Source: Herbinix luporum
Lineage (GTDB): Bacteria > Bacillota > Clostridia > Lachnospirales > Lachnospiraceae
DNA length: 64,000 nucleotides
Assembly: GCF_900070325.1 (NCBI RefSeq)
Contig: NZ_LN879430.1
Span: forward strand, 1,729,379 to 1,793,378
Direction: 5' to 3'
Each line of letters begins with the position of its first letter. Position 1 is the first letter of the stretch. Shown in pieces: positions 29,270-38,348 of this stretch. Made by a program: the position numbers and the translations under genes. The notes under the pieces are model-generated. The model was not told the DNA's origin. It did not search any database and saw only the letters and a program-made list of their open reading frames with translations.

Positions 29270-30253
29270 ATGAACCTTATAAAAAAATATAAAAGTTGTT
29301 TACCGAAGATATTTATATTATTCTTTTTTATTCTTATGTTTTCTTTCCCCTATGCTTCTTATAAGGGTGCCAGTTCAGGATTAATGCTTTGGTTTTTAAA
29401 TGTACTACCTACCCTGCTGCCCTTTATAATTATTTCTAATATGATGATTAAGCTAAATATAGCAGGAAGAATCAGCCATATGCTCTATCCCATACTTGGC
29501 AGACTTTTTCATATAAGTCCCAACGGATCTTATCCCATCTTGATTGGCTTTTTATCAGGACTTCCTATGGGAGCAAAATCAACTGCCGATTTGATTTGCT
29601 CCGGTAAGATTGACAACAAGGAAGGGAACTTCCTTCTTAGTATGTGTAATAATGCCAGTCCTATATTTATTATGAGTTATATTGCCACCAATCAATTGAA
29701 AATTCCCGGTATAAGGCTACATTTGTTTTTTCTTATCTACGGTTCATCAATTATTAGTGCTATTTCTTATCGGGCTTATCATAATTACAAGCTTAAAAAA
29801 ATACATGCTTGTTTAAGTATATGCGAAATATCTGATAATAAGCAGATTGAAGATTCATCATCCAAATTTTCTTTTGATTTACTGGATAATTCCATAATGA
29901 ACGGCTTTGAAGTAATCACAAAAATCGGGGGCTATATTATCCTCTTTTCAATACTGGCACAGATTATTAATGAAATCGGAACAGGCTTTAGACTACATAA
30001 AGCCATAATCATGGGAATTCTTGAGATTACAACCGGTATTGATCAGATATGTAAAATTCCTATTGACACAAATATAAAAATAGTCTTGGTTTCCCTACTC
30101 ACTTCTTTTGGAGGATTGTCCGGTCTGGCACAAACCAAAAGTGTACTTGGCAAATCAAGACTATCCATAAAATCTTATATCCTAGTTAAACTATTAAGTG
30201 CATTTGTGGCAATGCTCCTAACGGTACTATATGTATTTTGTTTTAGGACTTGA
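29270..30253 (+). CDS. ylbJ: Sporulation integral membrane protein YlbJ
   Basis: 327-residue membrane protein with two nucleoside-recognition (Gate) domains: GLMLWFLNVLPTLLPF near residue 38, and SFGGLSGLAQTKSVL near 283. The segment GFLSGLPMGAKSTADLI is characteristic of YlbJ. In Bacillus ylbJ is sporulation-controlled and needed for heat-resistant spores. About eight TM helices. It is convergent with the coiled-coil gene with one base between the stop codons, and sits by coaD and rsmD as in Bacillus (ylbH-ylbI-ylbJ). RBS GGAG, 6 nt before the ATG. Confidence 0.9.
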   Translation: MNLIKKYKSCLPKIFILFFFILMFSFPYASYKGASSGLMLWFLNVLPTLLPFIIISNMMIKLNIAGRISHMLYPILGRLFHISPNGSYPILIGFLSGLPMGAKSTADLICSGKIDNKEGNFLLSMCNNASPIFIMSYIATNQLKIPGIRLHLFFLIYGSSIISAISYRAYHNYKLKKIHACLSICEISDNKQIEDSSSKFSFDLLDNSIMNGFEVITKIGGYIILFSILAQIINEIGTGFRLHKAIIMGILEITTGIDQICKIPIDTNIKIVLVSLLTSFGGLSGLAQTKSVLGKSRLSIKSYILVKLLSAFVAMLLTVLYVFCFRT

Positions 30254-30254
30254 T

Positions 30255-30878
30255 TTATGATTCTGCTTCACTAAAATTTTCTTCTTCTTGATAGCTTTCT
30301 CCTGGGTTTTCTTGTGTTGGGGTATTTTCAGGATAAAGCTGCTGCATTAATTCTTGTTTATTATGCCTGATAATATCTAGATTGTTTTGTAATTCATTAA
30401 TAAAGCTATTGTATTTTTCAACAGATGCTTCATAAGCATTTGCTACAATCTTTTCCAACTCATTTAATATGTCATTGGAGTAAACTAGCAAACCGGTTCT
30501 AATTTGATTTGCTTCCTCATTGGCTTTGTTAATAATTCTTTCCGCTTCCTGGGAGGCTTGCATTATAATTTCATTAGCTTCATAATAAGCCTGTTGCATA
30601 ATCTCATGCTCATTTAATAAATCGTTTGCCCTCTGCCTGGTACCGGCCAGTATCTGCTCTGCCTTCTTTTCTGCATCGGCAATTATGGAATCTCTTTTTG
30701 CGATTATTTTTTGATAACTTTTGATTTCATCCGGTGTCCTAAGCCTTAATTCATCAAGAAGATCATACAATTCATCTTTTGGCACGATAACCTTAGTGCT
30801 TGAAAGCGGCTGCATCCTACAACTTTCAATGAATTCATATATATCTTCAATTAACTGTTCAATCCTGCTTGCTCCCAT
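30255..30878 (-). CDS. Coiled-coil protein (DivIVA / ATP synthase b-subunit-like)
   Basis: 207 residues, predicted cytosolic, dominated by a long Ala/Glu/Asn-rich helix (about 60-190) with repeats such as IIADAEKKAEQIL, EIIMQASQEAERIINKANEEANQI. The first 55 residues could be a short DivIVA-like head (IEQLIEDIYEFIES). The tail is Pro/Glu rich. No enzymatic motif. It starts at ATG 30878, 2 nt after the coaD stop, so it is cotranscribed with rsmD and coaD. A scaffold or division-site role is possible by resemblance but unproven. Confidence 0.7.
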   Translation of the reverse strand: MGASRIEQLIEDIYEFIESCRMQPLSSTKVIVPKDELYDLLDELRLRTPDEIKSYQKIIAKRDSIIADAEKKAEQILAGTRQRANDLLNEHEIMQQAYYEANEIIMQASQEAERIINKANEEANQIRTGLLVYSNDILNELEKIVANAYEASVEKYNSFINELQNNLDIIRHNKQELMQQLYPENTPTQENPGESYQEEENFSEAES

Positions 30879-30880
30879 AT

Positions 30881-31381
30881 TCAAACACTCCTTATCGCTT
30901 TATATTTATCATATACTGACTGTACTACACACTCCGGCACAAACTGTTTTATATCTCCACCAAAACTTGCTATTTCCCTTACCGTACTGGAACTTAAATA
31001 TGAATATTCCAATCTTGTAGTAAAAAATATTGTGTCTATATCCTGATTGAGTTTATGATTAGTCTGAGCTAATTGAAGTTCATAATCAAAATCCGTTATA
31101 GCCCGGAGTCCTCTTACAATAAAGGAAGCATTACATTCTTTTGCAAAATCTACTAATAAACCATCAAAGGATTCCACTTTAACTTTAGTATCTAAGTTAT
31201 TCTCCTTAAGAACCCTATTTACCAGTTCAACCCTTTCCTCTACAGTAAAAATAGTGTTTTTAGAAATATTCTTAAGTATACCTATAACTAACTGATCCAC
31301 CAACTTTGAAGCCCTTATTATAATATCTAAATGTCCCAAAGTAATAGGATCAAAACTTCCCGGATATATTCCTATTTTCAT
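30881..31381 (-). CDS. coaD: Pantetheine-phosphate adenylyltransferase
   Basis: Adds AMP to 4'-phosphopantetheine in CoA synthesis. 166 residues. The T/HxGH motif is in PGSFDPITLGHLDI (about 6-19), the second nucleotide motif in YSYLSSSTVREIA, and VRGLRAITDFDYELQLA is diagnostic. ATG 31381 is supported by GGAG with 6 nt spacing; an ATG 12 nt upstream overlaps the Shine-Dalgarno. It lies 27 nt downstream of rsmD. Confidence 0.97.
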   Translation of the reverse strand: MKIGIYPGSFDPITLGHLDIIIRASKLVDQLVIGILKNISKNTIFTVEERVELVNRVLKENNLDTKVKVESFDGLLVDFAKECNASFIVRGLRAITDFDYELQLAQTNHKLNQDIDTIFFTTRLEYSYLSSSTVREIASFGGDIKQFVPECVVQSVYDKYKAIRSV

Positions 31382-31408
31382 ATTCTTCTCCATTCCTACA
31401 GCTAAACC

Positions 31409-31963
31409 TTATGTCAATTCAAGAAAAACATGCTGGTTAGTCTTGTACTCTTTTTGCTTAAATATATTATATTTTGTATCTTTCAAATAATCAAAGCTTG
31501 TCTCTAATGAAGCCTCAACAACAATAATCGTATCTCTAGCTATAATATTTGAATTTTCTAATGAAAGTAGTATATCACGCTCAAGGCCAATATTATAAGG
31601 GGGATCCATAAATACTAAATCAAACACTTTACCTTTAAGCTGCAAAGTCTTAATGGCTTCGAACACACTCATAAAGTAAAGCTCAGCCTGGGCTTCAAGC
31701 TTTGTTAACTTTAGATTTGCTTTTATACAATTAATAGCTGCCTTGTCATTTTCCACAAATACAGCAGATTTAGCGCCTCTTGACAAGGCTTCTATACCGA
31801 TTGCTCCGCTACCTGAAAAAAGATCAAGAAAATTCACGTCAGCCAAATATGGATTTAGGATATTAAAAAGAGTTTCTTTAATCCTATCTGTTGTCGGCCT
31901 AGTGTCATAACCTTGGGGTGTCTTTAATTTTATCCTTTTGGCTTTTCCTGCAATAACTCTCAT
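31409..31963 (-). CDS. rsmD: 16S rRNA (guanine966-N2)-methyltransferase
   Basis: SAM-dependent methyltransferase of 184 residues. Motif I is FLDLFSGSGAIGIEALSRGA, the catalytic DPPY is in LVFMDPPYNIG, and the N-terminus MRVIAGKAKRIKLKTP is typical. ATG 31963 has GGAGAAGG upstream and is preferred over one 18 nt earlier. First gene of rsmD-coaD-coiled coil. Confidence 0.95.
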   Translation of the reverse strand: MRVIAGKAKRIKLKTPQGYDTRPTTDRIKETLFNILNPYLADVNFLDLFSGSGAIGIEALSRGAKSAVFVENDKAAINCIKANLKLTKLEAQAELYFMSVFEAIKTLQLKGKVFDLVFMDPPYNIGLERDILLSLENSNIIARDTIIVVEASLETSFDYLKDTKYNIFKQKEYKTNQHVFLELT

Positions 31964-32068
31964 AATCCTTCTCCAATTCATAAAAACAAAGGCTATTATA
32001 ATTATTTTATAATATTTAATACATTTGTCAACTTTTTTACGTTAGATTTAAATACTTTTTGATTTATT

Positions 32069-32108
32069 AATAGATAAAGCGGCTACATTGGCAGCCGCTT
32101 TATCTATT
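32069..32108. terminator. Terminator of the SASP gene
   Basis: Perfect 16-bp stem (32069-32084 with 32093-32108), 8-nt loop, placed 12 nt after the SASP stop codon. It is long and symmetrical but the flanking T-run is short. Confidence 0.75.
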
Positions 32109-32119
32109 ATAAAATTTAA

Positions 32120-32317
32120 TTACTGTCCAGCCATTCTTCTTTGTGCATCCTGAATCATTTTCTTAACCATGTAACCTCCTACAGAACCGTTCTGATAAGA
32201 GGTTAAGTCACCGTTATAGCCTTTCTTTAAAGGAACTCCAAGTTCATTAGCAACCTCGAATTTAAATCGTTCTAATGCTTCTTTAGCTTCAGGTATTTCT
32301 ATTCTGTTTCTTGCCAT
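32120..32317 (-). CDS. Alpha/beta-type small acid-soluble spore protein
   Basis: 65-residue SASP that coats and protects DNA in spores and is degraded at germination. Both family blocks are present: FKFEVANELGVPL, with the GPR protease site between Glu and Val-Ala, and YNGDLTSYQNGSVGGYMVKKMI. Monocistronic, RBS GGAGGAG. I could not find a convincing sigma-G promoter by eye in the 200 nt upstream. Confidence 0.96.
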   Translation of the reverse strand: MARNRIEIPEAKEALERFKFEVANELGVPLKKGYNGDLTSYQNGSVGGYMVKKMIQDAQRRMAGQ

Positions 32318-32524
32318 ATAAACTCCTCCATTTCTTATCCTGTAATTAGGATAATCTGTGTTGTTGTTTACTAGCTACTTAGTAACATTGTCAAATCTAA
32401 GATTTTAACTAATGTTACGCTCTTAGTATATGCTTAAAATATAAAAATACCCTAGAACTTTTTGGTTAAGTGACGAAAAATGGCATTAATATTTTTTTAA
32501 TTTTTTATTTAAAATTAATTAAAA

Positions 32525-33901
32525 TTATTGCTCAATCTTCTCTTCACGATCCTTCAAATCCACATAAGGCCTGTGTTTGGATACACTCTTATAGGCAGGA
32601 CGTATGATTTTTCCTCCGTTGTTAAGTTCCTCTAGACGATGTGCCATCCAGCCGGATATTCTAGCTACAGCAAATATCGGAGTATATAGTTCTACCGGAA
32701 GACCTAACATACGATATACAAAGCCGCTATAAAAATCCACATTGGCGCTGACACCTTTATAAATCTTTCTCTCCTTAGCAATAATTTCAGGAGCCAGTCG
32801 TTCAACCATTTCATAAAGGGCGTATTCTTCCTGCATACCCTTCTCTTCAGATAAACTTTTTACATATTGTTTAAATACATTGGCTCTGGGATCAGAAATT
32901 GAATAAACCGCATGACCCATACCATAGATTAAGCCTGATTTATCAAAAGCTTTTTTATTTAGCAAATCAGACAGATATTTGGCAACCTCTTCTTCATTGG
33001 TCCAGTCTTTTACTTTTGCCTTCATATCATCAAACATCTGCATTACCTTAATATTGGCTCCCCCGTGTCTTGGTCCTTTTAATGAACCTAAAGAAGCGGC
33101 AATAGCAGAATAGGTATCTGTACCTGAGGATGATACAACGTGAGTTGTAAATGTGGAGTTATTACCTCCCCCATGCTCTGCATGAAGAACCAGTGCTATA
33201 TCAAGTATTTTAGCTTCCAACTTACTATATTTTTTATTGGACCGTAGCATATATAATAAATTTTCAGCTGTAGATAGGCCTGCTTTAGGAGGATGAATAA
33301 CTAAGCTTTTTCCAAAATGATAATGGCGGTATGCTTTATATCCATAGACAGACAAGAGAGGGAATAAGGCAATCAGCTGAAGTCCCTGGCGCAGTACATT
33401 TTCTATGGATATATTATCAGCTTGTTCATCATAGGAATACAAAGTAAGTACACTGCGAGCCAAGGTATTCATCATGTCTTTACTGGGAGCCTTCATAATT
33501 ATATCCCTAACAAAACTAGGAGGAAGCTGGCGGTAAAATTCCAGCTGCTTAATAAATTCATCCAGCTGCTTTCTACTAGGTAATTCTCCAAATAATAAAA
33601 GATATGTTACTTCCTCAAATCCAAAACGATCATCTTTTATAAAGCCATTAATGATTTCCTCCACGTCAATTCCACGATAATATAACTTACCTTCACAGGG
33701 TACATATTCATTATCAACTATGGTATAAGAATGCACTTCACAGATTTCTGTAAGTCCTGCCAGTACACCCTTTCCGCTTATATCACGTAAACCTCTCTTT
33801 ACTTCATACTTAGTATATAATTCCGGATCTATGACACAATTTTTCTTTATCTTGTCAGCCAGATTATATATTTCTGGAGTAATATCAGAGTATTTGCTCA
33901 T
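32525..33901 (-). CDS. gltA: Citrate synthase
   Basis: Condenses oxaloacetate and acetyl-CoA. 458 residues, longer at the N-terminus than E. coli GltA. Catalytic motifs: HAEHGGGNNSTFT (first His), YGMGHAVYSISDPRA (second His and substrate Arg) and a late FYSGFVYRMLGLP segment with the catalytic Asp. Probably feeds glutamate synthesis in an anaerobe with an incomplete cycle; aconitase and isocitrate dehydrogenase are not nearby. It has its own consensus promoter and a ~170-nt leader with a hairpin. Confidence 0.95.
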   Translation of the reverse strand: MSKYSDITPEIYNLADKIKKNCVIDPELYTKYEVKRGLRDISGKGVLAGLTEICEVHSYTIVDNEYVPCEGKLYYRGIDVEEIINGFIKDDRFGFEEVTYLLLFGELPSRKQLDEFIKQLEFYRQLPPSFVRDIIMKAPSKDMMNTLARSVLTLYSYDEQADNISIENVLRQGLQLIALFPLLSVYGYKAYRHYHFGKSLVIHPPKAGLSTAENLLYMLRSNKKYSKLEAKILDIALVLHAEHGGGNNSTFTTHVVSSSGTDTYSAIAASLGSLKGPRHGGANIKVMQMFDDMKAKVKDWTNEEEVAKYLSDLLNKKAFDKSGLIYGMGHAVYSISDPRANVFKQYVKSLSEEKGMQEEYALYEMVERLAPEIIAKERKIYKGVSANVDFYSGFVYRMLGLPVELYTPIFAVARISGWMAHRLEELNNGGKIIRPAYKSVSKHRPYVDLKDREEKIEQ

Positions 33902-33952
33902 AGTGTGTAATCTCCTTTCTTTTTATGATGAGTTTACAGATATATATAAAAT

Positions 33953-33987
33953 TAACAGGCAGGTGTCATATAGGCAGCTGCCTGTTA
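33953..33987 (-). promoter_or_regulatory. Leader hairpin upstream of gltA
   Basis: Perfect 10-bp arms TAACAGGCAG / CTGCCTGTTA with a 15-nt loop, followed on the minus strand by ATTTTATATATA. It is 52 nt before the gltA start and downstream of its promoter. It may be an attenuator or the end of the upstream glycan-operon transcript. Confidence 0.5.
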
Positions 33988-34079
33988 TATTAGTGAGAAT
34001 TCTTTAAATTAAGCCATGACTATGTAATAAGCAGGCTGATTATATAATTTTAATCTCTCTCCTACATTAATACATTAAT

Positions 34080-34108
34080 ATAATAAACTTAGGGTTAAAA
34101 ATTGTCAA
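34080..34108 (-). promoter_or_regulatory. Consensus sigma-A promoter of gltA
   Basis: Minus-strand TTGACA (34103-34108), exactly 17-nt spacer, TATTAT (34080-34085). It starts right after the DUF2298 stop codon and implies a leader of roughly 170 nt. Confidence 0.8.
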
Positions 34109-34126
34109 CTATGAATATTTGTAATT

Positions 34127-36412
34127 TTACTGACTTTTTACCTTAACTATATATGTTTTATACTGAAATTCATCGGAAACAGGATTTTCAAATACAATTT
34201 CACCCAAAGATTTAATAAGGTCATGGTTAACCCCTTCGTATTTTTGCTCCTCCAATAAGCCCACATAAATATAAGAAATATTGTACTTGCCAATTAACTC
34301 CTTAACCAAACTTTCATCCTGGGATGTATAGATTGCTTCAATATCATTAGCCCTATCATTTAACTGTGATGTTACTAAATCATTGCTACTATCCGGGCTG
34401 GATTTCCATAGCTGTTCATGGGTGTACCATCCAAGAACAGTAGGCAGGCCTGTAATTACAGAAACCCTTTGATATTCTGTGTAGCTAAGTCCATTGGCTT
34501 CAAGGACCACTGGGGTTCCCGATATATTCTCATTAAGCCACTTAGTGGCAAGATAATCATCCTTAAAATTCTCCTTCATAAATGCGCTTGCATCAATTCC
34601 CTTATATCCTTCCCGATTAAATATATTGCCGTACCATGATTTTACTGCGTTTACAGAATAAGGAAGGGTAAGACAAAATACCAATAAGGATATGGAAGCA
34701 AATACTTTCCTAGCAGTTTTACTACCATACCTTAAGAGCCTGATAAAGATATAACCAAAGCAAATTCCAAACATGATAAATGCCTGATAGGTCAATTTAA
34801 ACATGGTATTGGCTCTTTTATAATCTCCGGAATATATATCCTTTACATAAATAATTTCCGGAAGAATAACCAGACCTATAGCACAAAGCCCAATAGTAAT
34901 AACATATAAATCTGTATCTGTAAGGGATTCCATATATGATGAAATCAACCTTCCAATCTTTTGTATTATAGTTTCGCTTTTACCCCTATTCTTCTTAAAA
35001 TTTCCTTTTTTATCTACAAAATCAGTAATTGAAAATACAAGGAATGTAAATACGGTAATAATAGGCAATCCCCACAAGACCATAAACTGGTACAAGGGAG
35101 TATGATTTTCTGCCAAAAGAGCCGAGGCTGAAATTTGATCAAATTGCAGCCTAAAGGGTAGGGCAAATAATTCCCCCAGTAAAAAGATAAAAACTCCCTG
35201 AAGGCCTGTCAGATAATAAGCCTCTTTCTTAAAATTATATGCAATCATATTAGAAAATAAAATTATAGCTCCCGAAACCACATAATATATGGGGTAATCC
35301 CAAAAATTTGTAGTATGAAATAATCCTATAAAAAAGCCCAGTACTATTATTTGAGGATTAAAAATTTCCTTTTTAATCTCTTTTTCACTATTACGGTGAT
35401 TTGTCTGATTAAAAAGCCATGACAATAATATTCCTAGTACTGTAAGAACAAATAAAATATTAATTACATGGGCATGAAGGTCTCCCAGTACGAAGGAATA
35501 TGCCGGAAATTCATGAATTGTCTTATCATTGGTCTCAGGATTATATCCGATATACCTGGTTGCATCGGGAAACCAATAATAATAATTATCCTTTAAGTTG
35601 CCGGTTATTCTATTTATAGTGGGGATAATCCACCGATATATAGGATAATGCATATTACCAGCCACACATACCCCAGCTGCGGCAAGTAATCCCGATAGGC
35701 CCGCCCATATAGAAGGCTTGTTATTATTATGACCCTTTAACCTCATCATCAAATTATAGCCTATGGAAAAGGGAAGCATAAAAGCAAAGGCTCCTACCAT
35801 CATTAACATTAAATTGTATCCATGGGATACCTGCACAAAGGAAAGCCTGGTTAAATAGGTGGCTATAAATTGACCCACATAGTAATAATTAAGCTTTGTC
35901 CCGCTATACCAAAAATCCTGTGGCGGCATATAGTCGCTGCGCATCATGGTAGTCATAAAACCGTAGTCCATAAATTTTTCTGTTCCATATGCCTCAGGCT
36001 TAAATCCCCTGATATAGGTAAAAAATAAAAAGATTAGAAAAAACAAAACTTCCTCAGTAAGAAAAATACCTAGATTTTCTTTTAAATTATCTAATGAGAT
36101 TACATTTTTATCTATGTTAAGCTTATAATAAAGCAAAATAATAAAATTAAAAACCAGTCCCACAGCCACAGTTATAATACAGGAGCCGGTAGTAAATTTC
36201 ATTATTTTCAGTGCCGAAAGCACCCACATCAAATAGCCGGAAATTGCAATTCCTATGGTCTTCGAAAATAAATATCCTTTATCAGCCAAGTTAGAAAATA
36301 ACAAACCGGATAGTGGCATGTATATAAGTCCAAGGCAAAAAACTAGTAACCACCATTGTAAAAAGGGCAGCATATCCTCTCCCAATAGAAGTATATTAAA
36401 AATATTATCCAC
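34127..36412 (-). CDS. DUF2298 (YYY family) polytopic membrane protein
   Basis: 761 residues with about 15 or more hydrophobic segments. The family hallmark HEFPAYSFVLGDLHAHVI and YYYVGQFIATYLTRL are visible, plus FMDYGFMTTMMRSDYMPPQDFW. The architecture resembles GT-C glycosyltransferases that use lipid-linked sugars on the outer membrane face, with a C-terminal soluble part (WLNENISGTPVVLEANG onward). Start codon is GTG at 36412 behind GGGAGGTG. Last gene of the glycan operon, after a GT2 gene. Probable sugar transferase; substrate unknown. Confidence 0.8.
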   Translation of the reverse strand: MDNIFNILLLGEDMLPFLQWWLLVFCLGLIYMPLSGLLFSNLADKGYLFSKTIGIAISGYLMWVLSALKIMKFTTGSCIITVAVGLVFNFIILLYYKLNIDKNVISLDNLKENLGIFLTEEVLFFLIFLFFTYIRGFKPEAYGTEKFMDYGFMTTMMRSDYMPPQDFWYSGTKLNYYYVGQFIATYLTRLSFVQVSHGYNLMLMMVGAFAFMLPFSIGYNLMMRLKGHNNNKPSIWAGLSGLLAAAGVCVAGNMHYPIYRWIIPTINRITGNLKDNYYYWFPDATRYIGYNPETNDKTIHEFPAYSFVLGDLHAHVINILFVLTVLGILLSWLFNQTNHRNSEKEIKKEIFNPQIIVLGFFIGLFHTTNFWDYPIYYVVSGAIILFSNMIAYNFKKEAYYLTGLQGVFIFLLGELFALPFRLQFDQISASALLAENHTPLYQFMVLWGLPIITVFTFLVFSITDFVDKKGNFKKNRGKSETIIQKIGRLISSYMESLTDTDLYVITIGLCAIGLVILPEIIYVKDIYSGDYKRANTMFKLTYQAFIMFGICFGYIFIRLLRYGSKTARKVFASISLLVFCLTLPYSVNAVKSWYGNIFNREGYKGIDASAFMKENFKDDYLATKWLNENISGTPVVLEANGLSYTEYQRVSVITGLPTVLGWYTHEQLWKSSPDSSNDLVTSQLNDRANDIEAIYTSQDESLVKELIGKYNISYIYVGLLEEQKYEGVNHDLIKSLGEIVFENPVSDEFQYKTYIVKVKSQ

Positions 36413-36433
36413 TGTATAACACCTCCCAGTTTG

Positions 36434-37153
36434 TTAAATATTTTCCTTCTTTAGCAGCTGGTTTATTCTTTTAAAATCCCTAAGAGCCTGCCTGCCAATT
36501 CTAATTATCCTCTTCATATTAATGGAATTTACTCCACCTTGTCTTGGTCTAAATGTTATTGGCATATACTCTACTTTCAGCTTTTTTCTTGCATAGATTA
36601 CGGATATTAAGACATTGGATAAATTGTATTCATCAGGTACTAAATGAATTTGCTCCTTCAAGGTTGAAGCCTTCATCAATCTAAATGGGGTATTGGCATC
36701 TTTTATGTTTACATGAAAACAAAATCTAAGAACCAATTTTAGAGTTTTAGTTACAAACACTCGGGAAAATCCGTCTTGCCTGCCCTTTCGATGTCCTATA
36801 ACCATGTCCGCTTCCTGTCTTTTTTCCCAAAAAGACCAAAATTCTTCCGGCAGTGTCTGTCCGTCAGAATCTGTCTGAAATATGTAATCTGCTCCTTCTT
36901 TTATGGCATATTTATAACCATAAAGAATAGTTGCCCCATGGCCCCCATTGGCTTTAGTAATAGCTTCTAAGGCCTCTAGCTTATCAGCCTGCTCTTTAAT
37001 AATAGAGTATGTCATATCCTTGCTTCCGTCATCAATAATAACTAATCTGCTGCCATTTCCAATTTTGTCTACTATAGGATACCAATCATTAATTACTGCC
37101 TTAATATTTTCTTCTTCATTATAGGCAGGAATTACAATATATAATTTATCCAT
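36434..37153 (-). CDS. Family 2 glycosyltransferase (polyprenol-phosphate type)
   Basis: 239 residues, GT-A fold: LYIVIPAYNEEENIKAVI at the start, VIIDDGSKDMT for nucleotide binding and QTDSDGQTLP as the DxD-like metal site. It has no C-terminal TM helices, like DPM1-type polyprenyl-phosphate sugar synthases. ATG 37153 has AAGGAG upstream. It sits between glf and DUF2298 and may charge the lipid sugar used by the membrane transferases; that is inference. Confidence 0.88.
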   Translation of the reverse strand: MDKLYIVIPAYNEEENIKAVINDWYPIVDKIGNGSRLVIIDDGSKDMTYSIIKEQADKLEALEAITKANGGHGATILYGYKYAIKEGADYIFQTDSDGQTLPEEFWSFWEKRQEADMVIGHRKGRQDGFSRVFVTKTLKLVLRFCFHVNIKDANTPFRLMKASTLKEQIHLVPDEYNLSNVLISVIYARKKLKVEYMPITFRPRQGGVNSINMKRIIRIGRQALRDFKRINQLLKKENI

Positions 37154-37171
37154 CCTTATCCTTCTCCTTAT

Positions 37172-37205
37172 GGTGTCTGACACCATAATTTCAGTGCCAG
37201 ACACT
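37172..37205. repeat. Pair of REP-like short palindromes
   Basis: GGTGTCTGACACC (37172-37184, perfect palindrome around a central T) followed by AGTGCCAGACACT (37193-37205, near-palindrome). They lie in the short gap between glf and the GT2 gene. A related arm pair occurs in the hairpin at 48794-48817. Confidence 0.6.
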
Positions 37206-37212
37206 AATTAAA

Positions 37213-38313
37213 TTATCTAACATTATTACTTAATTCCTTAAATACATCTATAGCTCTTCTAACTACGGCATCCATATTATAATAGCGATATTCAGCTAAA
37301 CGTCCTAAGAAGATTACATTAGTTTCCTTTTTCATCTCCTCTTCATACAGGGCAAATTGAGCCTTACAATCCTTAGTAGGAAAAGGATAATAAGGTTCTC
37401 CTTCTGCACAAGGAAACTCCTTACATATTGTTGTTTTATTATGTTTCTGCCAAGTAAGCTTTTTAAACTCTGTAATTCTGGTATAGTCATAATCATTGGG
37501 GTAATTTACAACAGGAGCTTCTTGATATTCTTCCAAATCAAAGGTTTCAAATTCAAATCTTATGCTACGGTATGCCAATTTTCCATGCTTATAATTATAG
37601 AACTCATCAGTAGGACCTGTATAGATTAGATAATCATAATCTATCTGATCCATAACTTCTTTATAATCGGTATTTAGCATAATCTTTATATTCTTGTTGG
37701 CAACCATATTCTCACACATCTTGGTATAACCGTGACTTGGCATACCTTGATACTTGTCAGCAAAATATCTGGTATCACGATTTAGACGAATAGGAATCCT
37801 TGATATTACAGAAGTATCCAGTTGGCCTGGGTCTACACCCCATTGTTTCTTAGTATAGGTTTCAAATATCTTTTCATAGATATCTTGTCCTACTTTACTT
37901 AAGGCCACATCCTTACTGGTTTTAACCTCTTTAATATCCTCTGCCTGCTGTTTTAAGAACTCCTCCACCTGGAAACAATCTAGATTAAGATTATATAGCT
38001 TATTGATAGTCTCTACCGTAATAGGCATGGGAACCAAATTACCGTCCACATAAGTAAGCACCCTGTGCCAGAAATCATTCCATTTAGTAAATTTTGATAG
38101 ATATAAATATACCTCCCTGTCATTGGTATGGAATATATGAGGTCCATAATTATGAATTAGAATACCGTCATTATTGTAGGAATCATATACATTTCCTCCT
38201 ATATGACCTCTTTTTTCAATTACTAACACTTTTTCATTAAGTTCATTTGCTATCCTTTCGGCTACAGTAAGCCCTGCCAGTCCGGCACCTACAATTACAT
38301 ACTTAAATTTCAT
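37213..38313 (-). CDS. glf: UDP-galactopyranose mutase
   Basis: FAD enzyme converting UDP-galactopyranose to UDP-galactofuranose, the donor for Galf-containing surface glycans. 366 residues with the dinucleotide motif VGAGLAGLTVAERI at the N-terminus, then HIGGNVYDSYNNDGILIHNYGPHIFHT, the active-site Arg region RIPIRLNRDTRYF, and the C-terminal NVIFLGRLAEYRYYNMD. Cotranscribed with two glycosyltransferases and two membrane proteins. No obvious Galf transferase is present in the window. Confidence 0.96.
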   Translation of the reverse strand: MKFKYVIVGAGLAGLTVAERIANELNEKVLVIEKRGHIGGNVYDSYNNDGILIHNYGPHIFHTNDREVYLYLSKFTKWNDFWHRVLTYVDGNLVPMPITVETINKLYNLNLDCFQVEEFLKQQAEDIKEVKTSKDVALSKVGQDIYEKIFETYTKKQWGVDPGQLDTSVISRIPIRLNRDTRYFADKYQGMPSHGYTKMCENMVANKNIKIMLNTDYKEVMDQIDYDYLIYTGPTDEFYNYKHGKLAYRSIRFEFETFDLEEYQEAPVVNYPNDYDYTRITEFKKLTWQKHNKTTICKEFPCAEGEPYYPFPTKDCKAQFALYEEEMKKETNVIFLGRLAEYRYYNMDAVVRRAIDVFKELSNNVR

Positions 38314-38348
38314 TTTTACATCCTCTCTTTATCAAATATTTTCTTTAT

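Noticed and set aside
32318-32524. Sigma-G promoter for the SASP gene
   Set aside because: GCATA and CATTAGT elements occur, but only about 14 nt apart, not the 17-18 expected, so I do not call it.
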